Source: Marinisporobacter balticus
Lineage (GTDB): Bacteria; Bacillota; Clostridia; Peptostreptococcales; Thermotaleaceae
Direction: 5' to 3'
NCBI RefSeq assembly: GCF_004345705.1
Contig: NZ_SLWV01000018.1
Location: forward strand, 9,724 to 73,723
Length of the DNA: 64,000 nucleotides
Below the pieces are notes generated by a model that did not search any database, had not been told where the DNA came from, and saw only the letters and a list, made by a program, of their open reading frames with translations. The position numbers and the translations under genes are program-made. The number at the start of each line of letters is the position of its first letter. The stretch's first letter is position 1. This document shows positions 54,650-63,499 of the stretch, one piece after another.

Positions 54650-55129
54650 TTACATCCCCCCTAACCACTGAATTGTGATTTTAATAAGCGCCACAACAAA
54701 TGATGAAAAAACACCATATACAATAACGGATCCAGCAAGTTTAAACATATTTCCACCTACACCCAATACATACCCTTCGCTAGCATGTTCAATAGCAGCA
54801 GAAGATATTGTGTTTGCAAATCCTGTAATAGGAATAATCGTTCCACCACCAGCCCATTGAGCAATTTTATCATACACTCCTAATCCTGTAAGTAACACAG
54901 AAATCATAATCAAAACAGCTGTAGCAGGATTTCCTGCTGTTATCTCTGTGAAATCAAAATACTCAATAAATATCCACTGAAGACCCTGTCCTATTGTACA
55001 GATTGTTCCTCCAATAATAAATGCTCTAAATATATTTCGAAAAACTTTTCTCTTTGGTTCTCTTTCTTTTGCAAAAGCTTGATACTCTTGCTGTGCTTTG
55101 GTCAACTTTTTGTTTTTTTTACTAGACAT
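54650..55129 (-). CDS. spoVAC: stage V sporulation protein AC
   Basis: A 159-residue membrane protein, with a lysine-rich N-terminus and about four helices. GGTICTIGQGLQWIFIEYFDFT and GTIIPITGFANTISSAAIEHASEG are typical. SpoVAC behaves as a membrane channel that takes part in dipicolinate release. It follows the DUF421 gene by 12 bp. Confidence 0.94.
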   Translation of the reverse strand: MSSKKNKKLTKAQQEYQAFAKEREPKRKVFRNIFRAFIIGGTICTIGQGLQWIFIEYFDFTEITAGNPATAVLIMISVLLTGLGVYDKIAQWAGGGTIIPITGFANTISSAAIEHASEGYVLGVGGNMFKLAGSVIVYGVFSSFVVALIKITIQWLGGM

Positions 55130-55141
55130 GTTTATCCCCTT

Positions 55142-56002
55142 CTAATGTGATAAATAACTTTCTAATTTTTTCATAATATCTTGAAGTTTATTTGCATTAT
55201 TTGAATACATAGTATTTGCATCTTGATTATTCGTTTCTAATGAAAAGGTACGTAAGTCTGATTGACACTTTTGAAGATTTGCATATAATAATTCTTTTAC
55301 TTTTGGCTGAGATATTTGTATCGCATCATCGAATAAATCTATATACAAATCTCCATTATAATCTACCTGTCCTATAAAGACATTGTCTAAAGATACTCCC
55401 AACCCTTTCAATTGCGTTTTTAGCCACCTTTGGTTCAACCCCATATTCCTTAAAGGTTCATCTAGTATATTTCCATCTAAAATAACTGTCTGTGGCTCGC
55501 TCTGTAGTGCTACTTTTTTTCCTAAATCATAGGCTGTAACCGGTAATTTATCTGATTTTAATAGTATATTCATTTCACCTGTTGATTCCATTACAGCAAA
55601 TTCAACATCTGCTAAATTAAAAGCATTCTTAGAACGAAGTTCTCTTAACAGTTCTTCTCCTGTAAACCTTAATTCACTTAAATTTTCTTCCATAACTTTT
55701 CCATGTTTTATCAAAACTGTTTCCTTCCCATTGATTAAATCATGAAAGTACTTACTCTTTAATGATAGAAAATCAAATACGATAGGAAGTAAAACCCAAG
55801 TAAATAAAGCAATAAAGCCAAATGCTAAATTTGTAATAAAGTTTACAGAAATCAACGCTGCTAAAACAGCAACCACTGTATAGTGAACAAATTGAAAAGG
55901 CGTCATTCTAGCAATTTGTCTTTTCCCCATCATTCTAATAAAGGCAAAGCTTATAAAAAAAACTCCTATGGATCTTACAACTATTACTATCCAGTTTTTC
56001 AT
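55142..56002 (-). CDS. DUF421-domain membrane protein (YetF-like)
   Basis: A 286-residue protein. Three N-terminal helices (about 5-85, with FVRMMGKRQIARMTPFQF-type sequence seen as FIRMMGKRQIARMTPFQFV) lead into a cytosolic DUF421 alpha/beta domain, followed by a charged tail. Genes of this type are found in the spoVA2mob set of heat-resistant Bacillus spores. It lies between a DUF1657 gene and spoVAC, the same order as in that set. Its action in the spore is unknown. Confidence 0.9.
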   Translation of the reverse strand: MKNWIVIVVRSIGVFFISFAFIRMMGKRQIARMTPFQFVHYTVVAVLAALISVNFITNLAFGFIALFTWVLLPIVFDFLSLKSKYFHDLINGKETVLIKHGKVMEENLSELRFTGEELLRELRSKNAFNLADVEFAVMESTGEMNILLKSDKLPVTAYDLGKKVALQSEPQTVILDGNILDEPLRNMGLNQRWLKTQLKGLGVSLDNVFIGQVDYNGDLYIDLFDDAIQISQPKVKELLYANLQKCQSDLRTFSLETNNQDANTMYSNNANKLQDIMKKLESYLSH

Positions 56003-56015
56003 TTCATTCCCTCAC

Positions 56016-56222
56016 TTAATAACCTTTATATTGTGGTTCTTCAAATTCTAATGTTTTTATTCTCTCTTCTAAATCTTTAATGACTTCGCTTGTAGTTTTA
56101 GCTGCTTCTTCGAAAGTAGCTTTTGCATTTTCATGTTGGGTTTGTATTGCATATAGTTTTAAAGTACTTTGTATACCTTCTAAATTTGCTAGCGTTTGTT
56201 TGACTTTAGCACCAACCGTCAT
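56016..56222 (-). CDS. DUF1657-family small protein
   Basis: A 68-residue helical protein: KVKQTLANLEGIQSTLKLYA, later TSEVIKDLEERIKTLEFEE and PQY. The start I chose is the ATG at 56222; the ATG at 56228 lies on the GGAAGGA site. First gene of the cluster leading to DUF421 and spoVA. It is a paralogue of the gene at 56849, with the same length and the same EEPQY end. DUF1657 genes are a mark of spoVA2mob-type operons; no function is known. Confidence 0.87.
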   Translation of the reverse strand: MTVGAKVKQTLANLEGIQSTLKLYAIQTQHENAKATFEEAAKTTSEVIKDLEERIKTLEFEEPQYKGY

Positions 56223-56315
56223 TAGCATTCCTTCCTTTCTAAAATTTCTTGATAGATTTATTTTCCCAATTATTATTTATATTCATTCATAAAAGTGCAA
56301 ATTGTTATAAAAAAT

Positions 56316-56340
56316 AAAACCCAGACGAATATCCGGGCTT
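56316..56340 (-). terminator. terminator after the holin-like gene
   Basis: CCCGGA and TCTGGG pair (one G-U) around a 6-nt loop, followed on the minus strand by TTTTATTTTTT. It separates the holin-like gene from the DUF1657-spoVA set. Confidence 0.8.
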
Positions 56341-56344
56341 TACG

Positions 56345-56710
56345 CTATAATACACTTCTTCCTGGAACCAGCATATTGATAATACCTATAGCTAACGCAG
56401 CTAAAATTGAACCTATGAAACTAACACCTACACCTTGAACCATAAATCCAGTTGCATAGATAATCAATGCAGATACAATAAATCCTGTAATTCCTCTACC
56501 AAAAGGACTAGCATCAAATCCTGTAAACCTTTCTATTAAGTAATCAATTATCCCAATAGCAATTGCAGCCATAAGTAAAGGAATCCAGCCAGTTATAGAA
56601 AAGTAGGGTGTAAAGAAAGCAGCAACTGCTAGTACAATCATAGATACAAATACTCTTATTAACATGCCTCCTAAATTTAAATCTTTCTTTTCTCTTTTTT
56701 CCTCTTTCAA
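56345..56710 (-). CDS. small membrane protein, phage-holin-family like (four helices)
   Basis: A 121-residue protein with a charged N-terminus (KEEKREKKDLNLGG) and about four hydrophobic helices: LIRVFVSMIVLAVAAFFTPYF, LLMAAIAIGIIDYLIERFTG, GITGFIVSALIIYATGF, and a last one ending MLVPGRSVL. Such proteins are annotated as phage holin family IV in Clostridia but lie in chromosomal sporulation loci. TTG at 56710 is 8 nt after AGGAGG; the upstream GTG at 56719 is inside that site. Likely a spore or envelope protein, not phage; no other phage gene is near. Confidence 0.75.
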   Translation of the reverse strand: MKEEKREKKDLNLGGMLIRVFVSMIVLAVAAFFTPYFSITGWIPLLMAAIAIGIIDYLIERFTGFDASPFGRGITGFIVSALIIYATGFMVQGVGVSFIGSILAALAIGIINMLVPGRSVL

Positions 56711-56778
56711 TTTAGGCACCTCCTATTTTTTTATATATACAGTATTTGCGCTTGAAGTTACTTTTATGTATTTTTGTG

Positions 56779-56808
56779 CTCATATTTTTTTCAAATTAGC
56801 GCATACTA
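56779..56808 (+). promoter_or_regulatory. sigma-G-like promoter for DUF1657 gene
   Basis: CATACTA (56802-56808) equals the forespore sigma-G -10 consensus. CTCATA (56779-56784) lies 17 bp upstream as a possible -35. Placed 41 bp before a spore-type gene, it is plausible; sigma-F recognition cannot be excluded. Confidence 0.45.
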
Positions 56809-56848
56809 TATTCGTAAAATAAATTTGAAAATATGGGAGGAAATTTTT

Positions 56849-57055
56849 ATGACTACAATAAATAAACTAGAACAAGCTTTATCTGGTGCAAAAGGTCTTT
56901 CTTCGCAATTTAAAACCTTTGCTTTAGATACAGATGATCAGCAAGCCAAACAAATGTTTAATCAATTGGCTACAACTTTGGAAAATGCAACTCAAACCCT
57001 TCAAGGTAGAGTGGATTATGTAAAAAATGAAGAACCACAGTATAGACAACAATAA
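56849..57055 (+). CDS. DUF1657-family small protein, second copy
   Basis: A 68-residue helical protein (TINKLEQALSGAKGLSSQFK, then FALDTDDQQAKQMFNQL, ending NEEPQYRQQ). The ATG at 56849 has GGGAGG upstream; the frame open back to 56774 has no start with a ribosome site. It is divergent from the spoVA set and has a sigma-G-like promoter. It ends at the terminator shared with ald. Confidence 0.87.
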   Translation: MTTINKLEQALSGAKGLSSQFKTFALDTDDQQAKQMFNQLATTLENATQTLQGRVDYVKNEEPQYRQQ

Positions 57056-57057
57056 TA

Positions 57058-57091
57058 GATAAAAATCTCTGCTTGTGCAGAGATTTTTATC
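57058..57091. terminator. bidirectional terminator between DUF1657 and ald
   Basis: A perfect 15-bp stem (GATAAAAATCTCTGC and its complement) with loop TTGT. A/T tracts at both ends allow use from both sides. Confidence 0.9.
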
Positions 57092-57093
57092 TA

Positions 57094-58209
57094 TTAAATA
57101 TCCAAAATTTCTTCAGGTGTTTTATATGGTCTGTTTTGCTTTATTCCAGTTTCTTCCAATGTCAATTCTCCAAAATAGCACGTTAAACCTTTCCTTAAAT
57201 ATTTGTTTTCTTTTAATGCTTTTTCATATCCTTTGTTTGCAATTTGCAATGCATAAGGTAATGTAGCATTGCAAAGTGAATAAGTAGAAGTTTGTGGAAA
57301 TGCCGCAGGAATATTATCTACACAATAATGGGTAATTCCTTCTTCTACATATATTGGATCATCATGTGATGTAGCTCTACATGTTTCGATAGCTCCCCCT
57401 TCATCACATGATACATCAAGAATCAATGACCCTTGCTTCATTATTTTCATCATATCTTTTGATATCATATGGTCTTTTCTCCATTTGGGCCATAAGATAC
57501 AGTTTACTATAACATCACTTCTTACTAAACATTCTTCTAAATTTTTTGCATTAGAATATAGTAATTCTACATTAGGAGGTAATATTTGTTTTGCTTTTTC
57601 AAGCTTATCTAAATCAATATCAAGGATTGTTACCTTATTTCCTAAGTTTACTGCAATTTCTGCTGCACCTATTCCTGCAACACCAGCACCAATGATTGTA
57701 ATTTCTGGTGTTTTTACACCATGTACTCTAGCTAGCATCAATCCATTTCCACCATTGATTTTTTGAGCATACTGTAGCCCTATTATCATTCCGCCTTTTC
57801 CTGCAATTTCACTCATAGGCTTAAGCAGTGGGAATTTTCCATCCTTATCTTCAATATCCTCATAAGCAATACCTACTGTCTTACTTTCAAGTAAAGCATC
57901 TGTTTGTTCTCTAAATGCATTAGAATGAATATAAGTGAATAATATCATACCTTCTCTAAGATATCTAAATTCTTCAGGCAACATTTCCTTTACTTTATAG
58001 ATCATTTCTGCTCTTTTATACAATTCATCTGTATCAACAATGTGTGCTCCAGCTTTTTGATAATATTCATCACTAAAGCCACTTCCTACCCCTGCTCCTT
58101 TTTCAATTAATACTTCATGCCCATTTTTAACAAATTCTTTTACGCCATCTGGTACCAGCGCAACCCTGTATTCATTGTTTTTAATTTCTTTAGGTGTTCC
58201 TATAATCAT
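57094..58209 (-). CDS. ald: alanine dehydrogenase
   Basis: A 371-residue NAD enzyme that interconverts L-alanine with pyruvate and ammonia. It starts MIIGTPKEIKNNEYRVALVP with the substrate Arg/Lys region, then EKGAGVGSGFSDEYY, NAD site TIIGAGVAGIGAAEIAVNLG, and VDNIPAAFPQTSTYSLCNATLPY. Length is standard. It lies downstream of the NhaC-family transporter (161 bp) on the same strand. Possible joint transcription from the sigma-54 promoter would link alanine breakdown to that transporter. Spore germination is another known context for alanine enzymes. Confidence 0.96.
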   Translation of the reverse strand: MIIGTPKEIKNNEYRVALVPDGVKEFVKNGHEVLIEKGAGVGSGFSDEYYQKAGAHIVDTDELYKRAEMIYKVKEMLPEEFRYLREGMILFTYIHSNAFREQTDALLESKTVGIAYEDIEDKDGKFPLLKPMSEIAGKGGMIIGLQYAQKINGGNGLMLARVHGVKTPEITIIGAGVAGIGAAEIAVNLGNKVTILDIDLDKLEKAKQILPPNVELLYSNAKNLEECLVRSDVIVNCILWPKWRKDHMISKDMMKIMKQGSLILDVSCDEGGAIETCRATSHDDPIYVEEGITHYCVDNIPAAFPQTSTYSLCNATLPYALQIANKGYEKALKENKYLRKGLTCYFGELTLEETGIKQNRPYKTPEEILDI

Positions 58210-58370
58210 TATGTCTTCCCCCTTAAATTTTATGATATATGGTTTGATTTTTTCAAAGAATAGTACCTTTATTCTATTTTTCCACTGCTATAACTCATGT
58301 TATGTCTCTATCTAAATATGTGTCGTAATCAAACTACAAAAGTATACACTCTAGGGTTTAACCATAGTTT

Positions 58371-59780
58371 TTAAAACATACCTATTATCAAATATAGCAC
58401 CAGTCCTAATCCTGCTGCTACAGAAGCATATGGAAGCTGTGTCTTTACATGATCGATATGGTCACTAGCTGCTCCAAAGGATGAAAGAATTGTTGTATCT
58501 GATAATGGAGAACAATGATCTCCAAATACACCTCCACCAGCTACCGCTCCTACTGTTGCAAATACTAAGGTAGTAATCTCTCCACCACTAAATTGAAATG
58601 CCAATGGTGCAGCTATAGGAATCATAATTGCATAAGTTCCCCATGATGTTCCTGTAGAAAAAGATATAAATGCACTTAAGAAAAATACTAATGCTGGTAA
58701 TAATGCAGGTGTTAACCAATTTTCTGTTACTTCTATAATATATTGTGCAGATCCTAATTGTTTACTAATTGTATTAATACTATAAGCTAATCCCAAAATA
58801 ATAATTGCTGGAATTATACCTTTAATCCCCTGTATACCTGTGCTGAAAATCTCTTTCATCGGTATCTTTTGCATCCACAAAGCAATTCCTAATACCAATA
58901 CAGCTAACATAAATGCTTCTAATGTTTTTGCTGAACCTAATACAATATAAGTTCCAAGAGCAAAGGTAATAACAACAAGTACTGGCAATATAAAGTTTAC
59001 AAATATTCTTGGTTTCTTGATTTGTTCTGCCGGTTTTATGTCCGACAACTCTACTCCCATCATTGGTATTGCTCCATCAGCAAATAATTTCCCCTCTTTT
59101 AATGCTCTCTCTTCTGCTTTTCTCATAGGCCCAAACTCTGGTATAATCTTTAATGCAAATAATGCAACCATTACAACAGCAAATATAGCATAGAAATTAA
59201 ATCCTACTGATTTAAAGAATACATTTACAGCCATTGTATTATCTTTTATTGGACCATATCCTACAAGTAAGCCTGCTATATATATTCCCCACGCACTAAA
59301 TGGTACTAATACACACATTGGAGCAGATGTTGAATCGATTATATATGCAAGTTTTTCTCTTGATATTTTTGCTTTATCTGTTAAATTTCTCATGACTGGT
59401 CCAGTAAATAGTGGTGAAAAATAATCGCTAAAGAATATAAACATTCCTAAAAGCCATCCAAACAACTGAATTTTTTTTCTGGATGTAATTTTCGTTTCCA
59501 TTATTTTCGCAAATTCTTGTGTAGCACCCGTTTTTTGAAAAAAGGCAACCAATATCCCAATAAATACTTCTATTAACAGTACCCATATAAAATCTACATT
59601 TCCCATTGCCTTTTCAAATAATCCAGGTACTCCCCACAATCCATCTCCAGTAATAAATAGTCCTACAATACAGGCAAATAATAGTGAAAATGTAGCTTCT
59701 CTTGTTATAAATGCTAAGGCTACAGCTATTAGTGCAGGCAGAATTGATAAAAATCCATAATGTACAACAGGGTCCGTCAT
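58371..59780 (-). CDS. NhaC-family Na+/H+ or amino-acid antiporter
   Basis: A 469-residue membrane protein with about 11-12 helices. Blocks include FAVVMVALFALKIIPEFGPMRKAEERAL, the charged mid-loop, and FLSAFISFSTGTSWGTYAIMIPIAAPLAFQF with GGVFGDHCSPLSDTTILSS, typical of NhaC. Members carry Na+/H+ exchange or exchange organic acids and amino acids. A sigma-54 promoter about 280 bp upstream, an enhancer-binding activator gene next, and ald downstream suggest amino-acid (perhaps alanine) import or exchange. Substrate is inference. Confidence 0.9.
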   Translation of the reverse strand: MTDPVVHYGFLSILPALIAVALAFITREATFSLLFACIVGLFITGDGLWGVPGLFEKAMGNVDFIWVLLIEVFIGILVAFFQKTGATQEFAKIMETKITSRKKIQLFGWLLGMFIFFSDYFSPLFTGPVMRNLTDKAKISREKLAYIIDSTSAPMCVLVPFSAWGIYIAGLLVGYGPIKDNTMAVNVFFKSVGFNFYAIFAVVMVALFALKIIPEFGPMRKAEERALKEGKLFADGAIPMMGVELSDIKPAEQIKKPRIFVNFILPVLVVITFALGTYIVLGSAKTLEAFMLAVLVLGIALWMQKIPMKEIFSTGIQGIKGIIPAIIILGLAYSINTISKQLGSAQYIIEVTENWLTPALLPALVFFLSAFISFSTGTSWGTYAIMIPIAAPLAFQFSGGEITTLVFATVGAVAGGGVFGDHCSPLSDTTILSSFGAASDHIDHVKTQLPYASVAAGLGLVLYLIIGMF

Positions 59781-60057
59781 AATTTTTCCTCCTTATTATT
59801 TAATTAGATATTCTTAACTAAATCCTTTTTCATCGTAAATGTTAATATTTTCATGTTAATCTAAAATTTGGATAGATTCCTATATTACTTAATCCTAGAC
59901 ATTGGCCTTACAGTTATTTACTGCCCTCCTTTTATAAACCGAAGTAAATCTTTTCCTCTCCTGTAGCATAAAAATTAATTCAAATTGCGTTTTTACTCCA
60001 CCTAGATTTTAATTAAATCTATCTAATATATACCAAAACATTTTCATTCTTTTATAA

Positions 60058-60075
60058 TAGCAAATTGTATGCCAA
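60058..60075 (-). promoter_or_regulatory. sigma-54 (RpoN) promoter
   Basis: On the minus strand TTGGCATACAATTTGCTA matches TGGCAC-N5-TTGCW: invariant GG and GC are separated by exactly 10 bp. It faces the NhaC-family gene, and the gene upstream encodes a sigma-54 activator. Confidence 0.8.
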
Positions 60076-60166
60076 ATCTATTTTTAATTTTCAAATCTAT
60101 ATAACACTAGTAAAATGCTCATATATTACATATTTGAATTGTAAAATGAATATTTTATTATTAATA

Positions 60167-60184
60167 TTTGCCTAAAATTCAGCA
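60167..60184. promoter_or_regulatory. probable enhancer site 1 for the sigma-54 activator
   Basis: TTTGCCTAAAATTCAGCA. It is 15 of 18 identical to site 2 at 60362 and lies about 100 bp upstream of the sigma-54 promoter, a usual distance for an activator site. Confidence 0.5.
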
Positions 60185-60361
60185 CGTTTTCGTATTTATT
60201 CTATAATCCTTTTATTCTTTAAAAGTTTATATTCATAATGCGCAAAAATAAAAAAAAAAAAAAGAAAATTATCTTTGCAAATAAAAGAATTTTCCTTTGT
60301 ATTACTTTTTAAACAGATAAATATTTAAAATAAATTGTAGCTTTTTCTTATACTATGCTAA

Positions 60362-60379
60362 TTTGCCGAATTTTCAGCA
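60362..60379. promoter_or_regulatory. probable enhancer site 2 for the sigma-54 activator
   Basis: TTTGCCGAATTTTCAGCA, a copy of site 1 with partial dyad TTGC/GCAA. It lies about 290 bp upstream of the sigma-54 promoter, just after the activator gene. Confidence 0.5.
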
Positions 60380-60420
60380 ATTTTCACAGATATCTGGCTC
60401 ATACTCATTATTTATATTTC

Positions 60421-61827
60421 TTATTCTATTAAAATATTATATTTTATAATTTTATATTGAAGGGTTTGTCTTGGAATATCTAAGAATTTTGCAGCTTTCG
60501 AAACATTTCCGCCAGCCTTTTCTAAAGCTTTTATGATCATTTTTTTCTCTATTACTTCTATTACATCATTTAATGGTTGAGTAACTTCTTCTTCATCATA
60601 AAAGTAAATATTTTCTGCTGTTTCACTTAAATATACAGGTAAATGTTTCATTTCAATTATTCCATCTTTGACTATATTCATTGCCCCTTCAATAACATGT
60701 TGTAATTCTCTTATATTCCCTGGCCAATGATATACAAAAAACAGGGTTTCAACTTCTTTGCTAATTCTTTTTACATATCTTTTTAATAAAGTATTATACT
60801 TTTTTAAAAAGTAACGAACAAGTAACAGAATATCTTCTTTTCTCTTTCTTAATGGTACTAACTTAATACTCATAACACTTAATCTATAAAAGATATCTTC
60901 TCGAATATATCTTTTATTTATAGCTTCCATAGGATCCATATTCATTGCTGAAATAACTCTTACATCTACCTTTCTATCTTTAGAATCTCCTATTCGTCTC
61001 ACAACACCATCTTGTAAAACCCTTAATAATTTTGCTTGTAAATTCATAGACATAGAGTTTATCTCATCTAAAAACAAGGTTCCTCCATTAGCAATCTCAA
61101 ACAGCCCTTGCTTATCCATAGCTCCAGTAAATGATCCTTTCACAGAACCAAACAATATAGACTCAAATAAATTTTCTGGTAAAGCAGCACAATTTTGAGC
61201 AATAAAAGGTCTATTTCTCCTTGAACTATAATTATGTATAGATTGTACAAATAGCTCTTTCCCTGTTCCAGTTTCACCATAAACCAATATAGAAGAAGGA
61301 CTATCTGCAATTAATTTTGCTTTCTCAATATTTTCTAACATTTCATCATTCTTTGTAATTATATCTTCAAAAGAATATTTTACACTTGCAATATTCTTTT
61401 TACTTATATCTCCTGTTGTACCTGCTTTTACAGACTCAACATTTTCAAACGCTTCTGATAAATCTTGTATGCTTGTTATATCCTTTGAAAGTTCAATTGC
61501 ACCTAATACTTTTCCTCTTCTAATGATTGGGATCGTTAGATTTTGTGTATTATATACGCGCCCTTCATAATCACAAAATACTTGATTCTTCTTATATATT
61601 GGAACGCCATCCTTTAAACAATTAATGATTGTACTTTCTTCTGCCTCCAAGCCAGGATACGCTTCTAAATAATTTTTGTTAATAAAATCTCTATATTCTT
61701 TTTCCTTAGCATTTTCATTAAAGCGGGGATTGTAACGAACTGAATGTACAATTTTTCCTGTATTATCAACAATTAATATACCATCTACATAATCTATATC
61801 TATATTTTTGAATTTTCTGATAATCAT
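60421..61827 (-). CDS. sigma-54-dependent transcriptional activator with PAS domain (RocR-like)
   Basis: A 468-residue enhancer-binding protein. A PAS sensor (about 8-115: IDIDYVDGILIVDNTGKIVHSV) leads to an AAA+ domain with Walker A GETGTGKE (184-191), the sigma-54 loop GSFTGA (231-236; usual GAFTGA), Walker B GGTLFLDEI, and a Fis-type helix-turn-helix at the end (NVSKAAKFLDIPRQTLQYKI). The layout resembles RocR, the activator of arginine catabolism. The nearest target is the sigma-54 promoter at 60058-60075. GGGGGA precedes the ATG at 61827. The ligand of the PAS domain is unknown. Confidence 0.93.
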   Translation of the reverse strand: MIIRKFKNIDIDYVDGILIVDNTGKIVHSVRYNPRFNENAKEKEYRDFINKNYLEAYPGLEAEESTIINCLKDGVPIYKKNQVFCDYEGRVYNTQNLTIPIIRRGKVLGAIELSKDITSIQDLSEAFENVESVKAGTTGDISKKNIASVKYSFEDIITKNDEMLENIEKAKLIADSPSSILVYGETGTGKELFVQSIHNYSSRRNRPFIAQNCAALPENLFESILFGSVKGSFTGAMDKQGLFEIANGGTLFLDEINSMSMNLQAKLLRVLQDGVVRRIGDSKDRKVDVRVISAMNMDPMEAINKRYIREDIFYRLSVMSIKLVPLRKRKEDILLLVRYFLKKYNTLLKRYVKRISKEVETLFFVYHWPGNIRELQHVIEGAMNIVKDGIIEMKHLPVYLSETAENIYFYDEEEVTQPLNDVIEVIEKKMIIKALEKAGGNVSKAAKFLDIPRQTLQYKIIKYNILIE

Positions 61828-62000
61828 AAAAAAATCCCCCTTATTATAAAATTTTATTCACATAAAAATATTATAAAATGAATAAACAACATCAAAAGTA
61901 AATTTTTAACACTCTATTTATTTTACATTTTTATTGTATCATTTTAAGAATAATATGTATATGTCACACATTTATTAACATATTGAAAGTTAGCTTTTCA

Positions 62001-62043
62001 AAAAAAAAAAGCTTATATTTCCAAGGAAATATAAGCTTTTTTT
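62001..62043 (-). terminator. terminator after the LysM-SH3-GH18 gene
   Basis: AAAAAGCTTATATTTCC and GGAAATATAAGCTTTTT with a short loop and A/T tracts on both sides, just before the stop codon at 62050. Confidence 0.88.
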
Positions 62044-62049
62044 TAACGA

Positions 62050-63426
62050 TTATCCTTTTTTAACAACTACGTCTTCTTTAAACATACTCCACATATTAGG
62101 GTCTTCCATGCCTAGTCTCCATAGGGCAATTCCCTTTATCCCCATTTCCCAAGCCTTTTGAATCTTTGCATAAATACTTTCTGCGTTTTCAAACCATACT
62201 TCATGTTGATTTCCTTGTTCATCTTCATACGCAAACATCGGTGTTTGCGTTTTTTCATCAAAAATAATTTCTTTATTGTATTTCTTAGCAAGCTTCATTG
62301 CCATATCATAAGTTGCATAAGTGTTCTTGCTTGTTGTTAAATTGAAATCAAATCCAAAAACGGAGACAGCTGCCACAATTTTTTCTTTTGGCATTTTTGT
62401 CATTGTATATTTTAATACTCTTTCCATCCAACCTATAGAAACTACAGGCCCAGGCCCACTCCCTGGCCATCCATGCTCATTATAAAGCATGACAACAAAT
62501 TCACTCACTGCTTTTCCTATTGTCTCATAATCAAATGGATCAGAGAAAGGGTTAAATGGCTCATCACTTACTCTAGCCGGAATTGAGCCAGATAAATAAT
62601 ATCCTTTTCTTCTCAAGGCTTCTCCTAGCTCCGTATACAGAGCAGATAGATTTTCACTATCTTCTAAATATACATCTTCAATATCAATATTTATACCATC
62701 AAAATTATATCGTTCAATGAGTTTTATTACATTTTGTATAAACGCTTGCCGATTTTGTTTGTTAGAAACCAATTCTTTCACAACATCCTTAGACATTGTT
62801 TGACTGCCATTCTTGTATAATAAATTATGAACAACAGGCAACATCTTTACATTTTGTCTATGTCCAACAGATACAATATCTTCTACATATGCATCCGTAA
62901 AATCTCCAAATTTCACAATAGTTGTTGGATTTTCTTTGTTGATTTGAAATAAAAACAACCCTGTTTCTGAAATAGAATCTGTATTATTCACAAAAGAATC
63001 ATAAGAACTCGGTAAAGCTGGCCCTTCCTCTAACGTATAGAATCCTAAGTTGGTTACAATTGGTTTTGTTCCATCATATATGAAACGTTTTACAAGTTCT
63101 CCTTGAATCCATCCTTGCGTTCCATCAAATAGCTTCACTTTATACCAATCTTTCCAAAAACCTGTTACCGGAAGACGTGCATTTCTATTCATTTTTGCAG
63201 TAACAGGATAATAGATTCCTGGTCCTCTACGAATATTCACAACAGCGCTAGTAACAACTACTTCCGTATATAGGGGAATTTTAAGACTTTGACCAACCAT
63301 CAATGCGGTACTCGTCAAACCATTTAATTCCATAATACTTTCTATGGTTGTATTAAATTTTCTTGCAATACTGTATAATGTATCTCCCGGTTGTACAATA
63401 TACGTTTCACTTCTACTTCTCCACAT
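62050..63426 (-). CDS. LysM-SH3-GH18 spore/cell-wall glycosidase (YaaH/SleL-like)
   Basis: A 458-residue enzyme: LysM (about 7-52: YIVQPGDTLYSIARKFNTTI), a bacterial SH3 domain (about 58-115: VVNIRRGPGIYYPV with GTQGWIQGELV), then a GH18 domain to the end. The catalytic motif FDGINIDIED is at about 242-251, with Glu as acid/base. Such proteins are cortical-fragment N-acetylglucosaminidases or spore-coat proteins in Bacillus and Clostridia. No signal peptide is seen, as for SleL. The SH3 insert between LysM and GH18 differs from the two-LysM SleL. Confidence 0.9.
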   Translation of the reverse strand: MWRSRSETYIVQPGDTLYSIARKFNTTIESIMELNGLTSTALMVGQSLKIPLYTEVVVTSAVVNIRRGPGIYYPVTAKMNRNARLPVTGFWKDWYKVKLFDGTQGWIQGELVKRFIYDGTKPIVTNLGFYTLEEGPALPSSYDSFVNNTDSISETGLFLFQINKENPTTIVKFGDFTDAYVEDIVSVGHRQNVKMLPVVHNLLYKNGSQTMSKDVVKELVSNKQNRQAFIQNVIKLIERYNFDGINIDIEDVYLEDSENLSALYTELGEALRRKGYYLSGSIPARVSDEPFNPFSDPFDYETIGKAVSEFVVMLYNEHGWPGSGPGPVVSIGWMERVLKYTMTKMPKEKIVAAVSVFGFDFNLTTSKNTYATYDMAMKLAKKYNKEIIFDEKTQTPMFAYEDEQGNQHEVWFENAESIYAKIQKAWEMGIKGIALWRLGMEDPNMWSMFKEDVVVKKG

Positions 63427-63499
63427 TTTTCCACCTTCTCTTTAAAATAACTTCTTTCATATTATCTTATTATTTTATTAAGAAGATGGTTCTTAAATT

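Larger units (their letters stand above)
59781..60420. other. regulatory region upstream of the NhaC-family gene
   Basis: 640 bp with no ORF. It holds a sigma-54 promoter at 60058-60075, two similar 18-bp sites upstream of it at 60167-60184 and 60362-60379, and a long A-run (about 60247-60264). The roughly 270 bp between the promoter and the start codon form a long leader in which I see no known riboswitch. Confidence 0.65.

Noticed and set aside
56345..56710. Holin-like gene as sign of a prophage
   Set aside because: No other phage gene is near and the neighbours are sporulation genes with ordinary composition.
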